Below, one piece after another: positions 25,354 to 33,075 of a DNA stretch of 38,923 nucleotides (position 1 is the stretch's first letter; every line of letters begins with the position of its first letter). The notes beneath the pieces are model-generated. The model was not told the DNA's origin, did not search any database, and was given only the letters and a program-made list of their open reading frames with translations. Position numbers and translations under genes: made by a program. The stretch is from contig JAPLDT010000078.1 of assembly GCA_026391315.1 (NCBI GenBank), forward strand, positions 1-38,923, written 5' to 3'. The stretch comes from Bacteroidia bacterium (GTDB lineage Bacteria; Bacteroidota; Bacteroidia; Bacteroidales; Prolixibacteraceae).

Positions 25354-26049
25354 TTATCTTTCAATTCTGGCTATATTACTAATAAGCTCCTCAATAATTT
25401 CCGGACGGTCATCCCCTGATTCAAAAGATAAAGCGCTACCAATTCCTTCGGACAAACCATCATTCTTCAATAATTTTTGACACTCTTCCTTCAAGTACTC
25501 TTTTACCGATTCATTAGCATTCCCAATTTCTGCTAAAATATCAAGGGTATTGCCCAGTATGTAAATAATGTCTTCAAAATCATGACTTTGTCTAAGGTCG
25601 TTTCCTCCCCGACTATTGTGTGCCTCGAATTTTGTTGCTAAGTAATATTCAGGTGAAAACACATAAATTTCTGTTTCATCGGGCAGTGTTTTTCTTATCT
25701 TATTTTTAATCCCTTCCGAATACCATCTGTTACTAAACCCAAAAAATTTCTCATCAGAGGGCATGACATCAACTTTTATACCTCTGTACACGAATCTGCA
25801 AATTGGCGCTCCCTCCGATATGTCATTTGCAAATCCTTTCGCCCTTAGGTCGGCTTCCAGTTTTGAATGAGCTGTTCTTGAATGTAATTCGATAACACAA
25901 TCCACATCAATTGTTGGTCGTATATCTGATGCTGCAGGATCAGTGGCATAAAGTTCAGCTACGGCTCCGCCAACGAATACCAAATCATTTTTTAAATTTT
26001 CCAATCCATTTGCTACGGTTTGCAGCATGACAATATTTGCACTAGGCAT
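25354..26049 (-). CDS. AbiEii/AbiGii-like nucleotidyltransferase
   Basis: 231 residues. VFVGGAVAELY followed by TIDVDCVIE (Asp-x-Asp metal pair) and a third acid in IKVDVMPSDE mark a minimal nucleotidyltransferase fold of the type annotated as AbiEii/AbiGii toxin-like; GFSNRWYSEG is a further family mark. Such enzymes can be toxins that add nucleotides to RNA, or have other roles. The ATG overlaps the stop of the HTH gene by eight bases, as in antitoxin-first operons. The toxin role is inference from family and arrangement. Confidence 0.82.
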   Translation of the reverse strand: MPSANIVMLQTVANGLENLKNDLVFVGGAVAELYATDPAASDIRPTIDVDCVIELHSRTAHSKLEADLRAKGFANDISEGAPICRFVYRGIKVDVMPSDEKFFGFSNRWYSEGIKNKIRKTLPDETEIYVFSPEYYLATKFEAHNSRGGNDLRQSHDFEDIIYILGNTLDILAEIGNANESVKEYLKEECQKLLKNDGLSEGIGSALSFESGDDRPEIIEELISNIARIER

Positions 26050-26563
26050 GTTTCAAACGCTTTTCTAATTCAACAATAGCAATGTTTATTTCTCTTACAC
26101 GACCAACCCGAAAGGTATCGACAATAGCCATAAGCTCATAAAACAATTTATCCTCCTGTACTGACTCAGGTATCGTTTGATATAGTGGTTCAATAGCTTG
26201 TCCTCTTGTATTCCCTTTCGAATAAGGCCAAACATATACATCTGTTCCGGACGAAATATGCTCCTTAATTGGGGAGGCAGAATGTGCAGTAGGGACTCCT
26301 CTAACTATAGCGCCAGGTTCAGTGGGAAATACATATTTTAAACCATAAACAAGAAACTCATTAAAAGAATTCATAAATACATGTCTTTTTTTATTATCAA
26401 TGAGCCTTGCAATTCTGCATCTATTTAGTGCTTCAGAAATTTCAGACGGACTTATATGAAGAGCATTGGCAATATCAATATTCCGCCAATTATCAGTTTG
26501 TAACGCAATTATCTTTAACAGCACGACTATATCTTGCGGTCGCATCCCATTATGTTTCTTCAT
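26042..26563 (-). CDS. HTH-domain protein, likely autorepressor/antitoxin partner
   Basis: 173 residues from MKKHNGMRPQD; the longer frame to 26716 overlaps the next gene and the promoter. Residues 8-70 form a helix-turn-helix (DIVVLLKIIALQ, IDIANALHISPSEISEALNR). The rest has no domain I recognise; VFPTEPGAIVRGVPTAHSAS may be a loop. It precedes and overlaps the nucleotidyltransferase gene. Two palindromes lie between its promoter and ATG, so it probably represses its own operon. It resembles AbiEi only in layout, not clearly in sequence. Confidence 0.78.
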   Translation of the reverse strand: MKKHNGMRPQDIVVLLKIIALQTDNWRNIDIANALHISPSEISEALNRCRIARLIDNKKRHVFMNSFNEFLVYGLKYVFPTEPGAIVRGVPTAHSASPIKEHISSGTDVYVWPYSKGNTRGQAIEPLYQTIPESVQEDKLFYELMAIVDTFRVGRVREINIAIVELEKRLKHA

Positions 26564-26587
26564 AATCTGTAGTTTTAATTGACTTCG

Positions 26588-26615
26588 TCGATCTATCGAT
26601 TCGCGATTCGCGAAT
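26588..26615. promoter_or_regulatory. Twin palindromes, putative operator of the HTH gene
   Basis: TCGATCTATCGA (26588-26599; 5-bp arms) and ATTCGCGAAT (26606-26615, perfect) lie between the -7 box and the ATG. The second covers the expected transcription start. An overlapping direct repeat GATTCGC-GATTCGC is also present. Confidence 0.6.
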
Positions 26616-26617
26616 AG

Positions 26618-26648
26618 CAAATATAACAATACTAACAACCTAAACAAA
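26618..26648 (-). promoter_or_regulatory. HTH/nucleotidyltransferase promoter (TTTG-N19-TATATTTG)
   Basis: On the minus strand TTTG (26645-26648) and TATATTTG (26618-26625), spacer 19, fit the Bacteroidetes consensus. The -33 box lies inside the last codons of the metallophosphoesterase gene. Confidence 0.78.
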
Positions 26649-27302
26649 ATGTATAGTTCGAGTATATATTTCAAGAGAAGTAAGTCTACCTTGACTGTTA
26701 TAATCAAAATAGACACAACCAGTATCCAGGTTAATAACAGGATTATTGTTTTTTATCTGTTCATCACAAGTTATAGAAGGAACAACGCAATGACCATGAA
26801 TAATTGTTTTAGCTCTTAAAATTGAATGAGTATATTTTTTTCTGCATTTCCAAATCATGTGATATCTATCGTTAAATGGATCTTCAATCTCATCATTAAA
26901 TCCTGCATGTACAAAAAGGTAGTCCTCAAACTCAAAATAATAAGGCAACTTATTAAAAAACTCAAGGTAACGTGGCGCAAGGTTTTTCAAAGAACTGATT
27001 CCAAAACTCCTCAGTGTTTCGGAGCCACCGTTTTGAATCCATAATGACAAACGCTCATCTTTGTCAAATGCATCAAGCAACATGGCTTCATGATTACCCA
27101 GAAGCGGTACAATATCAAAGCCATTATTTTGTAATTCAATGATGTAATCAATAACTTCCTTGCTTTGAGAACCTCTATCTATGTAATCACCAAGTAAAAC
27201 AACTTTGTCGCTTTTTGTAATCTGGATTTTCTCTTCAATCAATTTTTTAAATGAATTGAAGCACCCGTGAATATCACCTATAGCAAAAAGTCGGTTGTTC
27301 AT
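26640..27302 (-). CDS. Calcineurin-like metallophosphoesterase / PrpA-like phosphatase
   Basis: 220 residues with all PPP-type metal motifs: FAIGDIHGCF, LGDYIDRGSQS, LLGNHEAM and a late IHGHCVV, with HAG before it. This matches small bacterial serine/threonine protein phosphatases (PrpA/lambda-phosphatase type), which act on phosphoproteins or small phosphoesters. It sits upstream of the HTH pair on the same strand but that pair has its own promoter. AT-rich like the rest of the accessory stretch; substrate unknown. Confidence 0.9.
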   Translation of the reverse strand: MNNRLFAIGDIHGCFNSFKKLIEEKIQITKSDKVVLLGDYIDRGSQSKEVIDYIIELQNNGFDIVPLLGNHEAMLLDAFDKDERLSLWIQNGGSETLRSFGISSLKNLAPRYLEFFNKLPYYFEFEDYLFVHAGFNDEIEDPFNDRYHMIWKCRKKYTHSILRAKTIIHGHCVVPSITCDEQIKNNNPVINLDTGCVYFDYNSQGRLTSLEIYTRTIHFV

Positions 27303-27409
27303 ATTTTAGAGTGTAGATTCAGGTTTATCTTGTTGGAAACAATAAAAGTAATAAAATAAACAGGTTAAAGCTCGTTGAATTTGGACATAATTTTCCTGGT
27401 TCTTGCTTA

Positions 27410-27446
27410 AAAAAGATTGATCTGCAATAAGCGGATCAATCTTTTT
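27410..27446. terminator. Two-way terminator-like hairpin before tex
   Basis: AAAAAGATTGATC (27410-27422) and GATCAATCTTTTT (27434-27446) form a perfect 13-bp stem with an 11-base loop and A/T runs on both sides. It lies between divergent genes (metallophosphoesterase and tex), so it terminates no annotated gene. Its T run touches the region where the tex -33 box should be. Confidence 0.7.
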
Positions 27447-27470
27447 GGCTAAAAAAACCACGGATTCTTT

Positions 27471-27478
27471 TAACTTTG
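27471..27478 (+). promoter_or_regulatory. tex -7 box, five bases before the ATG
   Basis: TAACTTTG matches TAnnTTTG. The only upstream TTTG (27444-27447) is 23 bases away. The box ends five bases before ATG 27484, which predicts a leaderless or nearly leaderless mRNA. The same box and spacing are kept in the tex relic at 25229. Confidence 0.55.
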
Positions 27479-27483
27479 CCTCT

Positions 27484-29613
27484 ATGAGAAAAGAGAAGAT
27501 CCTTCAGTTGATTGCCACCAGTACAGGTGTCGATAAGAGTCAAATTATCAGGGTTTTAACATTGTTCGACGAGGGGGCTACCATCCCGTTTGTCGCCCGT
27601 TACCGAAAGGAGATGACCGGTAGCCTGGATGAGGTCGTTTTGGCCAGCATCAAGGAGGAGGACGAGCGGCTGGGCGAGATCGAAAAGCGCAAGGAGACGA
27701 TCCTGAAGTCGGTGGCCGAACAAAACCTGATGACCCCGGAGCTTCAGTTCAAAATTGAAAACTGTTTTCAGTTGAACGAACTGGAAGATATTTACCTCCC
27801 TTTCAAACCAAAGCGCAGGACCCGCGCCACCATTGCCCGCGAGAAGGGGCTGGAGCCTCTGGCCGAAATACTGATGGACCAGGTAGAAAAGGATCCGGCT
27901 ACCAGGGCGAAGCGGTTTCTGAATGATCAGGTAGCAGATGTGGAAGAGGCCCTTGCCGGGGCCAGGGATATTGTGGCCGAGCGGGTCAATGAACACGAGG
28001 GCGCCCGCACCATCGTCCGAAACAGCTTTGCCAAAGAGGCAGTGGTCTTCTCGAAGGTAGCCAAAGGAAAAGAGGAGGAGGGGATCAAATACCGCGATTA
28101 TTTCGACTCTTCCGAGCCCCTGAGCCGATGTCCTTCCCACCGGCTACTGGCCATGCGACGAGGTGAAAAGGAGGGCTTCCTGAAATTGGCCATTGCCCCC
28201 AACGATGAGCGCACCGTCGAACGATTGGAAAGCTATTTTGTTACCTCACGAAACCAGAGCAGCGAGCAGGTGGCCATGGCCATCAGGGATGCCTACAAGC
28301 GGTTGCTGGCCCCATCCATGGAGACAGAATTTCTCGGCGACTCCAAGCAAAAGGCCGATCAGGAGGCGATCCGCGTATTTACCGAAAATCTCCGTCAGCT
28401 GTTGCTGGCCCCACCGCTCGGACAAAAAAGGGTGATGGGGATCGATCCGGGGTACAAATCGGGTTGCAAGGTGGTCTGTCTGGATGCCCAGGGCAATTTG
28501 CTGCACAACGAAACCATCTATCCGCATCCGCCGCAGTCGGAGGTCAACCAGGCCATGCGTAAGATTGGCTCCCTGATAGGCAGTTACAAGATTGATGCCA
28601 TTGCCATCGGCGATGGAACCGCCAGTCGCGAGACAGAGAGTTTTTTCAAGAAGATGAGATTCGACACCGATATCCAGGTATTTGTGGTGAGCGAAGACGG
28701 CGCTTCTGTCTATTCCGCCTCCAAGACTGCCCGCGACGAGTTTCCGCAGTACGATGTCACCGTCAGGGGAGCCATTTCGATCGGCCGCAGGCTGATGGAT
28801 CCGCTGGCTGAGTTGGTGAAGATCGATCCGAAGTCAATCGGGGTCGGACAATACCAGCACGATGTGGACCAAAAGATGCTGCAAAATTCGCTTGAAATCA
28901 CGGTCGAATCGTGCGTCAACAAGGTGGGGGTCGATCTGAATACCGCCAGCAGCCACCTGCTCAATTATGTTTCGGGGTTGAATGCCACATTGGCCCAGAA
29001 TATTGTCGATTTCCGCAAGGAGAACGGTCCCTTTCCCTCACGGGATGCATTGAAGAAAGTACCGCGCATGGGGCCAAAGGCTTACGAGCAATGTGCGGGG
29101 TTCCTGCGGATCTCCGGCGCTAAAAATCCGCTCGACAATTCAGCGGTGCATCCCGAGCGGTACAAACTGGTGGAGAAAATTGCATCAGATCTTGGGATTC
29201 CTTTGGCGGAACTTATTGGGAAAGAGCAGCTAACTGCCAAAGTAGATCTGAACAAATATGTATCCAAAGAGGTTGGAATTCCAACCCTTTCCGACATCCT
29301 TACCGAACTTGCAAAGCCGGGCCGCGACCCGCGCGCAGGGATCAAGCATTTCGAATTTGCCAACGGCATCTACTCCATGACAGACCTGATTCCCGGCATG
29401 GTTCTGCCCGGCATCGTCACCAATATCACCCGTTTCGGGGCTTTTGTGGATATCGGCATCAAGCAGGATGGGTTGGTGCACATCAGCGAAATGGCAGATA
29501 AGTTCATCAGCGATCCGGCAGAGATCGTGAAGTTGCAACAGCATGTGAAGGTGAGGGTGGTGGAAGTGGATATTGCGAGGAAGAGGATCGCATTTTCGAT
29601 GAAAGGGCTCTAA
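27484..29613 (+). CDS. tex: RNA-binding transcription accessory protein Tex
   Basis: 709 residues. Tex N-terminal helical domain (TGVDKSQIIRVLTLFDEGAT, VARYRKEMTG, LEDIYLPFKPKRRT), YqgF-like RNase H domain (VMGIDPGYKSGCKVV, AIGDGTASRETE), helix-hairpin-helix (LNTASSHLLNYVSGLN) and a C-terminal S1 RNA-binding domain (GIVTNITRFGAFVDIG, QDGLVHISEM). Tex binds RNA and affects transcription and translation quality. ATG 27484 is preferred over an in-frame TTG at 27445, which lies in the hairpin. Convergent with the GH2 gene across a repeat element. Confidence 0.96.
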   Translation: MRKEKILQLIATSTGVDKSQIIRVLTLFDEGATIPFVARYRKEMTGSLDEVVLASIKEEDERLGEIEKRKETILKSVAEQNLMTPELQFKIENCFQLNELEDIYLPFKPKRRTRATIAREKGLEPLAEILMDQVEKDPATRAKRFLNDQVADVEEALAGARDIVAERVNEHEGARTIVRNSFAKEAVVFSKVAKGKEEEGIKYRDYFDSSEPLSRCPSHRLLAMRRGEKEGFLKLAIAPNDERTVERLESYFVTSRNQSSEQVAMAIRDAYKRLLAPSMETEFLGDSKQKADQEAIRVFTENLRQLLLAPPLGQKRVMGIDPGYKSGCKVVCLDAQGNLLHNETIYPHPPQSEVNQAMRKIGSLIGSYKIDAIAIGDGTASRETESFFKKMRFDTDIQVFVVSEDGASVYSASKTARDEFPQYDVTVRGAISIGRRLMDPLAELVKIDPKSIGVGQYQHDVDQKMLQNSLEITVESCVNKVGVDLNTASSHLLNYVSGLNATLAQNIVDFRKENGPFPSRDALKKVPRMGPKAYEQCAGFLRISGAKNPLDNSAVHPERYKLVEKIASDLGIPLAELIGKEQLTAKVDLNKYVSKEVGIPTLSDILTELAKPGRDPRAGIKHFEFANGIYSMTDLIPGMVLPGIVTNITRFGAFVDIGIKQDGLVHISEMADKFISDPAEIVKLQQHVKVRVVEVDIARKRIAFSMKGL

Positions 29614-29617
29614 CGAG

Positions 29618-29796
29618 AAGGATAAAGGGTAAAGTAAAAAGGATAAAGTGGCAGTTGTGGTAGGGGGAAATTCGATTCCATAGGGACAAATAAAAACCGC
29701 GAAGTGGTTACTAAAAATTAAATTCGTAGCAGTTGGCAACTATATTTAATTCCGCGCAGATCCCACTTTATCCTTTTTACTTTATCCTTTATCCTT
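29618..29796. repeat. GGATAAAG word element, copy 2, in a convergent gap
   Basis: Left arm 29618-29650 and right arm 29764-29796 are complementary over 33 bp with one mismatch; extra ATCCTTTATCC words follow to about 29817, at the GH2 stop. The left arm begins four bases after the tex stop. The interior shares GGGGGAAATTCGATTC, the ACCGCGAAGTGGTT hairpin and AATTCCGCGCAGATCCC-like sequence with copy 1 at 16770-17068. Confidence 0.85.
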
Positions 29797-29815
29797 CTTT
29801 AGATCCTTTATCCTT

Positions 29816-31630
29816 TTACTTCAGGGAATTACAAATCTCCCTGTTCACCTTCGCAATCCGGGCTTCATCCATCTTCACCACCTTCCTGTCGTAGGTCATC
29901 AAACCATTGATTTCCATCTCCACATCGGTGGTTTGGGTATAGACGGCAGCGGAGAAGCCGCGTGGAATCAGCGCTTTTAGCTTTTCTGCCAGTTCAATGT
30001 AGGCATTGGTGGCCTCTTCGGAGGTTTTGTACTGCACATAGCCCCAGTTTTTATCTTTTACCCAGAGGTGATTTTCAGTCGGCAGGCCGATGCCACCATA
30101 CTCGCCCAGCACACAGGCTCTTCTGCCGTCGTACATAGCCAGGTCGGGGGCGGGATAGTTGTGGATATCGAGCATATCGCCGACAGGATAGAAATTTCCG
30201 CCACTGGCGCTGTTGACCAGTCGGGTGGGATCGTATAGCTTGATCCAGGCAGTGATCTCAGGGGTTTTGAACTGTCCCCAGGCTTCGTTGAACGGCACCC
30301 AGGTAACAACGCATGGATTGGACCTGTGCTGGTCGATGATGGCCTTCCACTCAGCACGGTAGTTCTCTTCCGACTCCTGGCTTCTTTCCAGCTCTTTGCC
30401 GTTAAAATAGTTGCGCATCTGCCACTGCGGACTTTCGCCGCCGCTGGGCATATCCTGCCAAACCAGGATTCCCTCCCTGTCGCAATGGTAGTACCACCTG
30501 TCAGGCTCAACTTTCACATGTTTTCTGATCAGGTTGAAGCCAAAATCCTTCGTTTTTTTGATGTCGTACAATAGGGCCTCATCGGTTGGAGCCGTGTACA
30601 AACCATCGGGCCACCATCCCTGGTCCAGCGGACCGAATTGGAAATAGTCGTGGTTGTTTAACTGCAATCTGATGATACCATTCGCATCCCTTTTGGTGGA
30701 GATTTTGCGCATCCCGGCATAACTTTTCACCTGATCCATCACTTTGCCGTTTCTCATCAGTGAGATTTCCATGTCATAGAGAAAGGGAGTTTCCGGACTC
30801 CAGAGTTTCAGTTCGTTCATGGTAATCAGCGCCTCTTCGCCGGAGGTGGCTTTCCCGGAACCTACGACTTTCCCATTGTCAAGAACTTTCACTTCGATCA
30901 GATCACCCGCTTTTTTCTCAAAAGGAATGGCAGTTACGGCAAGTGTTTGATGGTCGATATCCGGAACAGATTTGATTGCCGTGATGAAATTTTCGTTGAC
31001 TGCTTCGATCCAGACTGTTTGCCAGATGCCGGTTACAGCAGTGTACCAGATACTGCGAGGATCCTCCACCTGTTTGCCTCTCGGCTGAAACCCCTTGTCG
31101 GTTGGATCCCAGACACGGACTGTCAGTTTTTGATCGCCTTTGGTTAGGAAGGGTGTGATATCGAATGAGAAAGCGGCATATCCTCCCTGGTGGCTGCCTA
31201 CTTTGATATCGTTGATCCATACATCGGCTTTCCAGTCGACAGCGCCAAAGTTGAGCAGGACTTTTTTGTTTTTCCAGGCCACAGGTACCGTGAAATTACG
31301 TTCGTACCAGAGCTCCTTGTTTTGACCCACATTTTTTTGAACGCCCGAAAGAGCGGATTCGATGGCGAAAGGAACCAGAATTTTTCCGTCAAACCTGGCA
31401 GGAAGACCGTTCCCTTTGGCCAGGATGGCGTAGTCCCACAGTCCGTTGAGGTTTTGCCATTCGCTCCTTACCAGGATGGGTCTGGGGTATTCCGGAAGTG
31501 GATTTTGAGGATTTACCTGCTCAGCCCATTTCGTTAGAATGTGATCGCCGGCAGGATGCCAAGGCTGACCATAAATATTTCCGGCCAACAAGATTGCAAC
31601 CACAATCAAAAGCATTTTTACATTTCTCAT
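29816..31630 (-). CDS. Secreted glycoside hydrolase family 2
   Basis: 604 residues with signal peptide MLLIVVAILLAGNIYG after MRNVK. GH2 sugar-binding (LNGLWDYAI, LWYERNFTVP, VDWKADVWINDIKVGSHQGG, YAAFSFDIT), Ig-like and TIM-barrel domains follow. Acid/base Glu is in WVPFNEAWGQ and the nucleophile Glu in VLGEYGG. GH2 covers beta-galactosidase, beta-glucuronidase and beta-mannosidase; the exact sugar cannot be told. ATG 31630 is chosen over an in-frame start at 31678 because it gives the signal peptide. It follows the cyclase gene by 60 bases. Confidence 0.92.
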   Translation of the reverse strand: MRNVKMLLIVVAILLAGNIYGQPWHPAGDHILTKWAEQVNPQNPLPEYPRPILVRSEWQNLNGLWDYAILAKGNGLPARFDGKILVPFAIESALSGVQKNVGQNKELWYERNFTVPVAWKNKKVLLNFGAVDWKADVWINDIKVGSHQGGYAAFSFDITPFLTKGDQKLTVRVWDPTDKGFQPRGKQVEDPRSIWYTAVTGIWQTVWIEAVNENFITAIKSVPDIDHQTLAVTAIPFEKKAGDLIEVKVLDNGKVVGSGKATSGEEALITMNELKLWSPETPFLYDMEISLMRNGKVMDQVKSYAGMRKISTKRDANGIIRLQLNNHDYFQFGPLDQGWWPDGLYTAPTDEALLYDIKKTKDFGFNLIRKHVKVEPDRWYYHCDREGILVWQDMPSGGESPQWQMRNYFNGKELERSQESEENYRAEWKAIIDQHRSNPCVVTWVPFNEAWGQFKTPEITAWIKLYDPTRLVNSASGGNFYPVGDMLDIHNYPAPDLAMYDGRRACVLGEYGGIGLPTENHLWVKDKNWGYVQYKTSEEATNAYIELAEKLKALIPRGFSAAVYTQTTDVEMEINGLMTYDRKVVKMDEARIAKVNREICNSLK

Positions 31631-31690
31631 AAGTTGGTATGTTAAAATTTTGGATTTTGGATTATTGGCCTGCAACATTTTTTCTATTAG

Positions 31691-32323
31691 CTAATAGCTT
31701 TTATCAGAGATCCTTGCCACTACTCTGACCGGGGAGCTGTCTGCCTTTATCCTGAGTGGGAAAGCCAGGAGTTCAAATTCCAGGTAGGGTAGAAGGACCG
31801 ACAGATTGGTCAGGTTTTCAATGATAAGCACCTGATTGTTCAACAGAATATGGTGGACTTTGAATGGCTCGTAGTCGGGTGATGGCGAATCCAAGCCAAC
31901 AATTTTAACCTTCCTCTTTACCAATATTAGCGCTGTGTTTTCGCTGATGGACGGGTAGGATTGATAGTATTGTTTCTGTCCGAAATAGAGATCGAATCCG
32001 GTATAAAAAAGAACGACCGAGCCGGGAGCGACATGGTTGAAGGCCGATTCCGGCAGATCAATGATTTTTTGACCAACCACGTTGAAGAGAAATCCCTTTC
32101 CGGCAAACCGCTCCAACGGGAGATCAGCGATCCTGGTAAGGCTGGAAGTGAGGTGCATGGGGCTATCCAGATGGGTGCCCGAATGCATGCCGGTGGAGAG
32201 GGTGAAGTTGGTATGCCGTTCAACCTCCAACGAGGCTGTCTGTTGCAACGAAACCGGCGTATCTCCGGGGTAAACAGGCATGCTGTCGGAGATGGGGTGG
32301 GAGAGATCGATGTAGGTTGGCAT
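31691..32323 (-). CDS. Cyclase-family metal-dependent hydrolase (kynurenine formamidase-like)
   Basis: 210 residues. The cyclase (PF04199) signature is clear: IDLSHPISDSMPVYPGD, then the metal site STGMHSGTHLDSPMH, and IVGLDSPSPDY; the usual Glu/His late motif is less clear. Relatives hydrolyse N-formylkynurenine, isatin or other amides. No tryptophan catabolism genes are nearby, so the substrate is open. The stop lies in a 14-bp palindrome CTATTAGCTAATAG (31684-31697). Probably cotranscribed with GH2. Confidence 0.88.
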   Translation of the reverse strand: MPTYIDLSHPISDSMPVYPGDTPVSLQQTASLEVERHTNFTLSTGMHSGTHLDSPMHLTSSLTRIADLPLERFAGKGFLFNVVGQKIIDLPESAFNHVAPGSVVLFYTGFDLYFGQKQYYQSYPSISENTALILVKRKVKIVGLDSPSPDYEPFKVHHILLNNQVLIIENLTNLSVLLPYLEFELLAFPLRIKADSSPVRVVARISDKSY

Positions 32324-32345
32324 GATAGTTTGGAATAATTTAATT

Positions 32346-32384
32346 ACACAGAGTTACACAGAGGAGCACAGAGATTCACAGAGA
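32346..32384. repeat. Tandem ACACAGAG words upstream of the cyclase gene
   Basis: Four CACAGAG units spaced 10-11 bases apart. The same word array, in the same order, forms the left arm of the hairpin at 33871-33979. No complementary arm was seen nearby. Confidence 0.7.
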
Positions 32385-32486
32385 AATATTTGTTTGAAAT
32401 GTTGTTGGTCCCAGAGTGAAGTTAAAGGGTGAAAATAAATAATATAAGTCATTTATTTTTCAAACAAATACATAAAATTCTGATTA

Positions 32487-32653
32487 TATAAATCTTATTT
32501 TTTATAATTAATCTTAGTAGAGAGAAACGTGGAAGTAGGAGATAAGTATCTTATTATCTTATTTTATGATCATTTGGAAATAAGATAATAAGATTAGGAT
32601 TCAATCTAATTTGTTGTTCTACTAAGATAATAGGTTAAAAAATAAGATTTATA
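32487..32653. repeat. Three concentric AT-rich inverted repeats
   Basis: Outer 18 bp: 32487-32504 with 32636-32653. Middle 11 bp: ATCTTAGTAGA 32511-32521 with TCTACTAAGAT 32618-32628. Inner 17 bp: 32548-32564 with 32578-32594, built of tandem AATAAGAT words around 13 bases. All are perfect. It lies in the 752-base gap between the cyclase and batE; 32654-32816 holds nothing recognisable. Confidence 0.8.
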
Positions 32654-32816
32654 TTATCCTGAATGCGAGAAAGTAAATTGATCAGAATACCCAGGTTTCC
32701 GCTGTGCTACCTGCGTGGCAACGATAGTTATCTTACCTAACACATTGCATTTCAGCCTATCTTAGCATCAGCTTAGCAGTACTCTTTGACCTATTCACAC
32801 TTAGTGCATTTCAGGA

Positions 32817-33072
32817 ACCTGGTTCCGTCTCATCTTTTCACCGTTTCCCTTGACCCTTCGGCAAGCTCAGGGACCGGTGCATTTCCGACCGCCTTTCTTT
32901 ACCTCAACTCCCTTGGCCCTTCGACAAGCTCAGGGACCGGTAGCTTCCTTCTAAAATATTTTTACCCTTCGACCCTTCGACAGGCTCAGGGCAGTGCCGT
33001 TCAGGGAGCTTATCTTCGGAGTCCGATCGCCCCTTCGTCCTAGTCATCCCAGTCTCTCCGTCATCTCCGTCT
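32817..33072. repeat. Composite repeat array copy 2 (CCCTTCGRC..GCTCAGGG hairpins and GTCCTAGTC words)
   Basis: Hairpin units at 32854-32877, 32917-32940 and 32973-32991, preceded by CGTCTCATCTTTTCACCG and followed by CGTCCTAGTCATCCC and CTCCGTCAT words up to the batE stop. The order matches the array at 10704-11220. Confidence 0.75.
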
Positions 33073-33075
33073 TTC

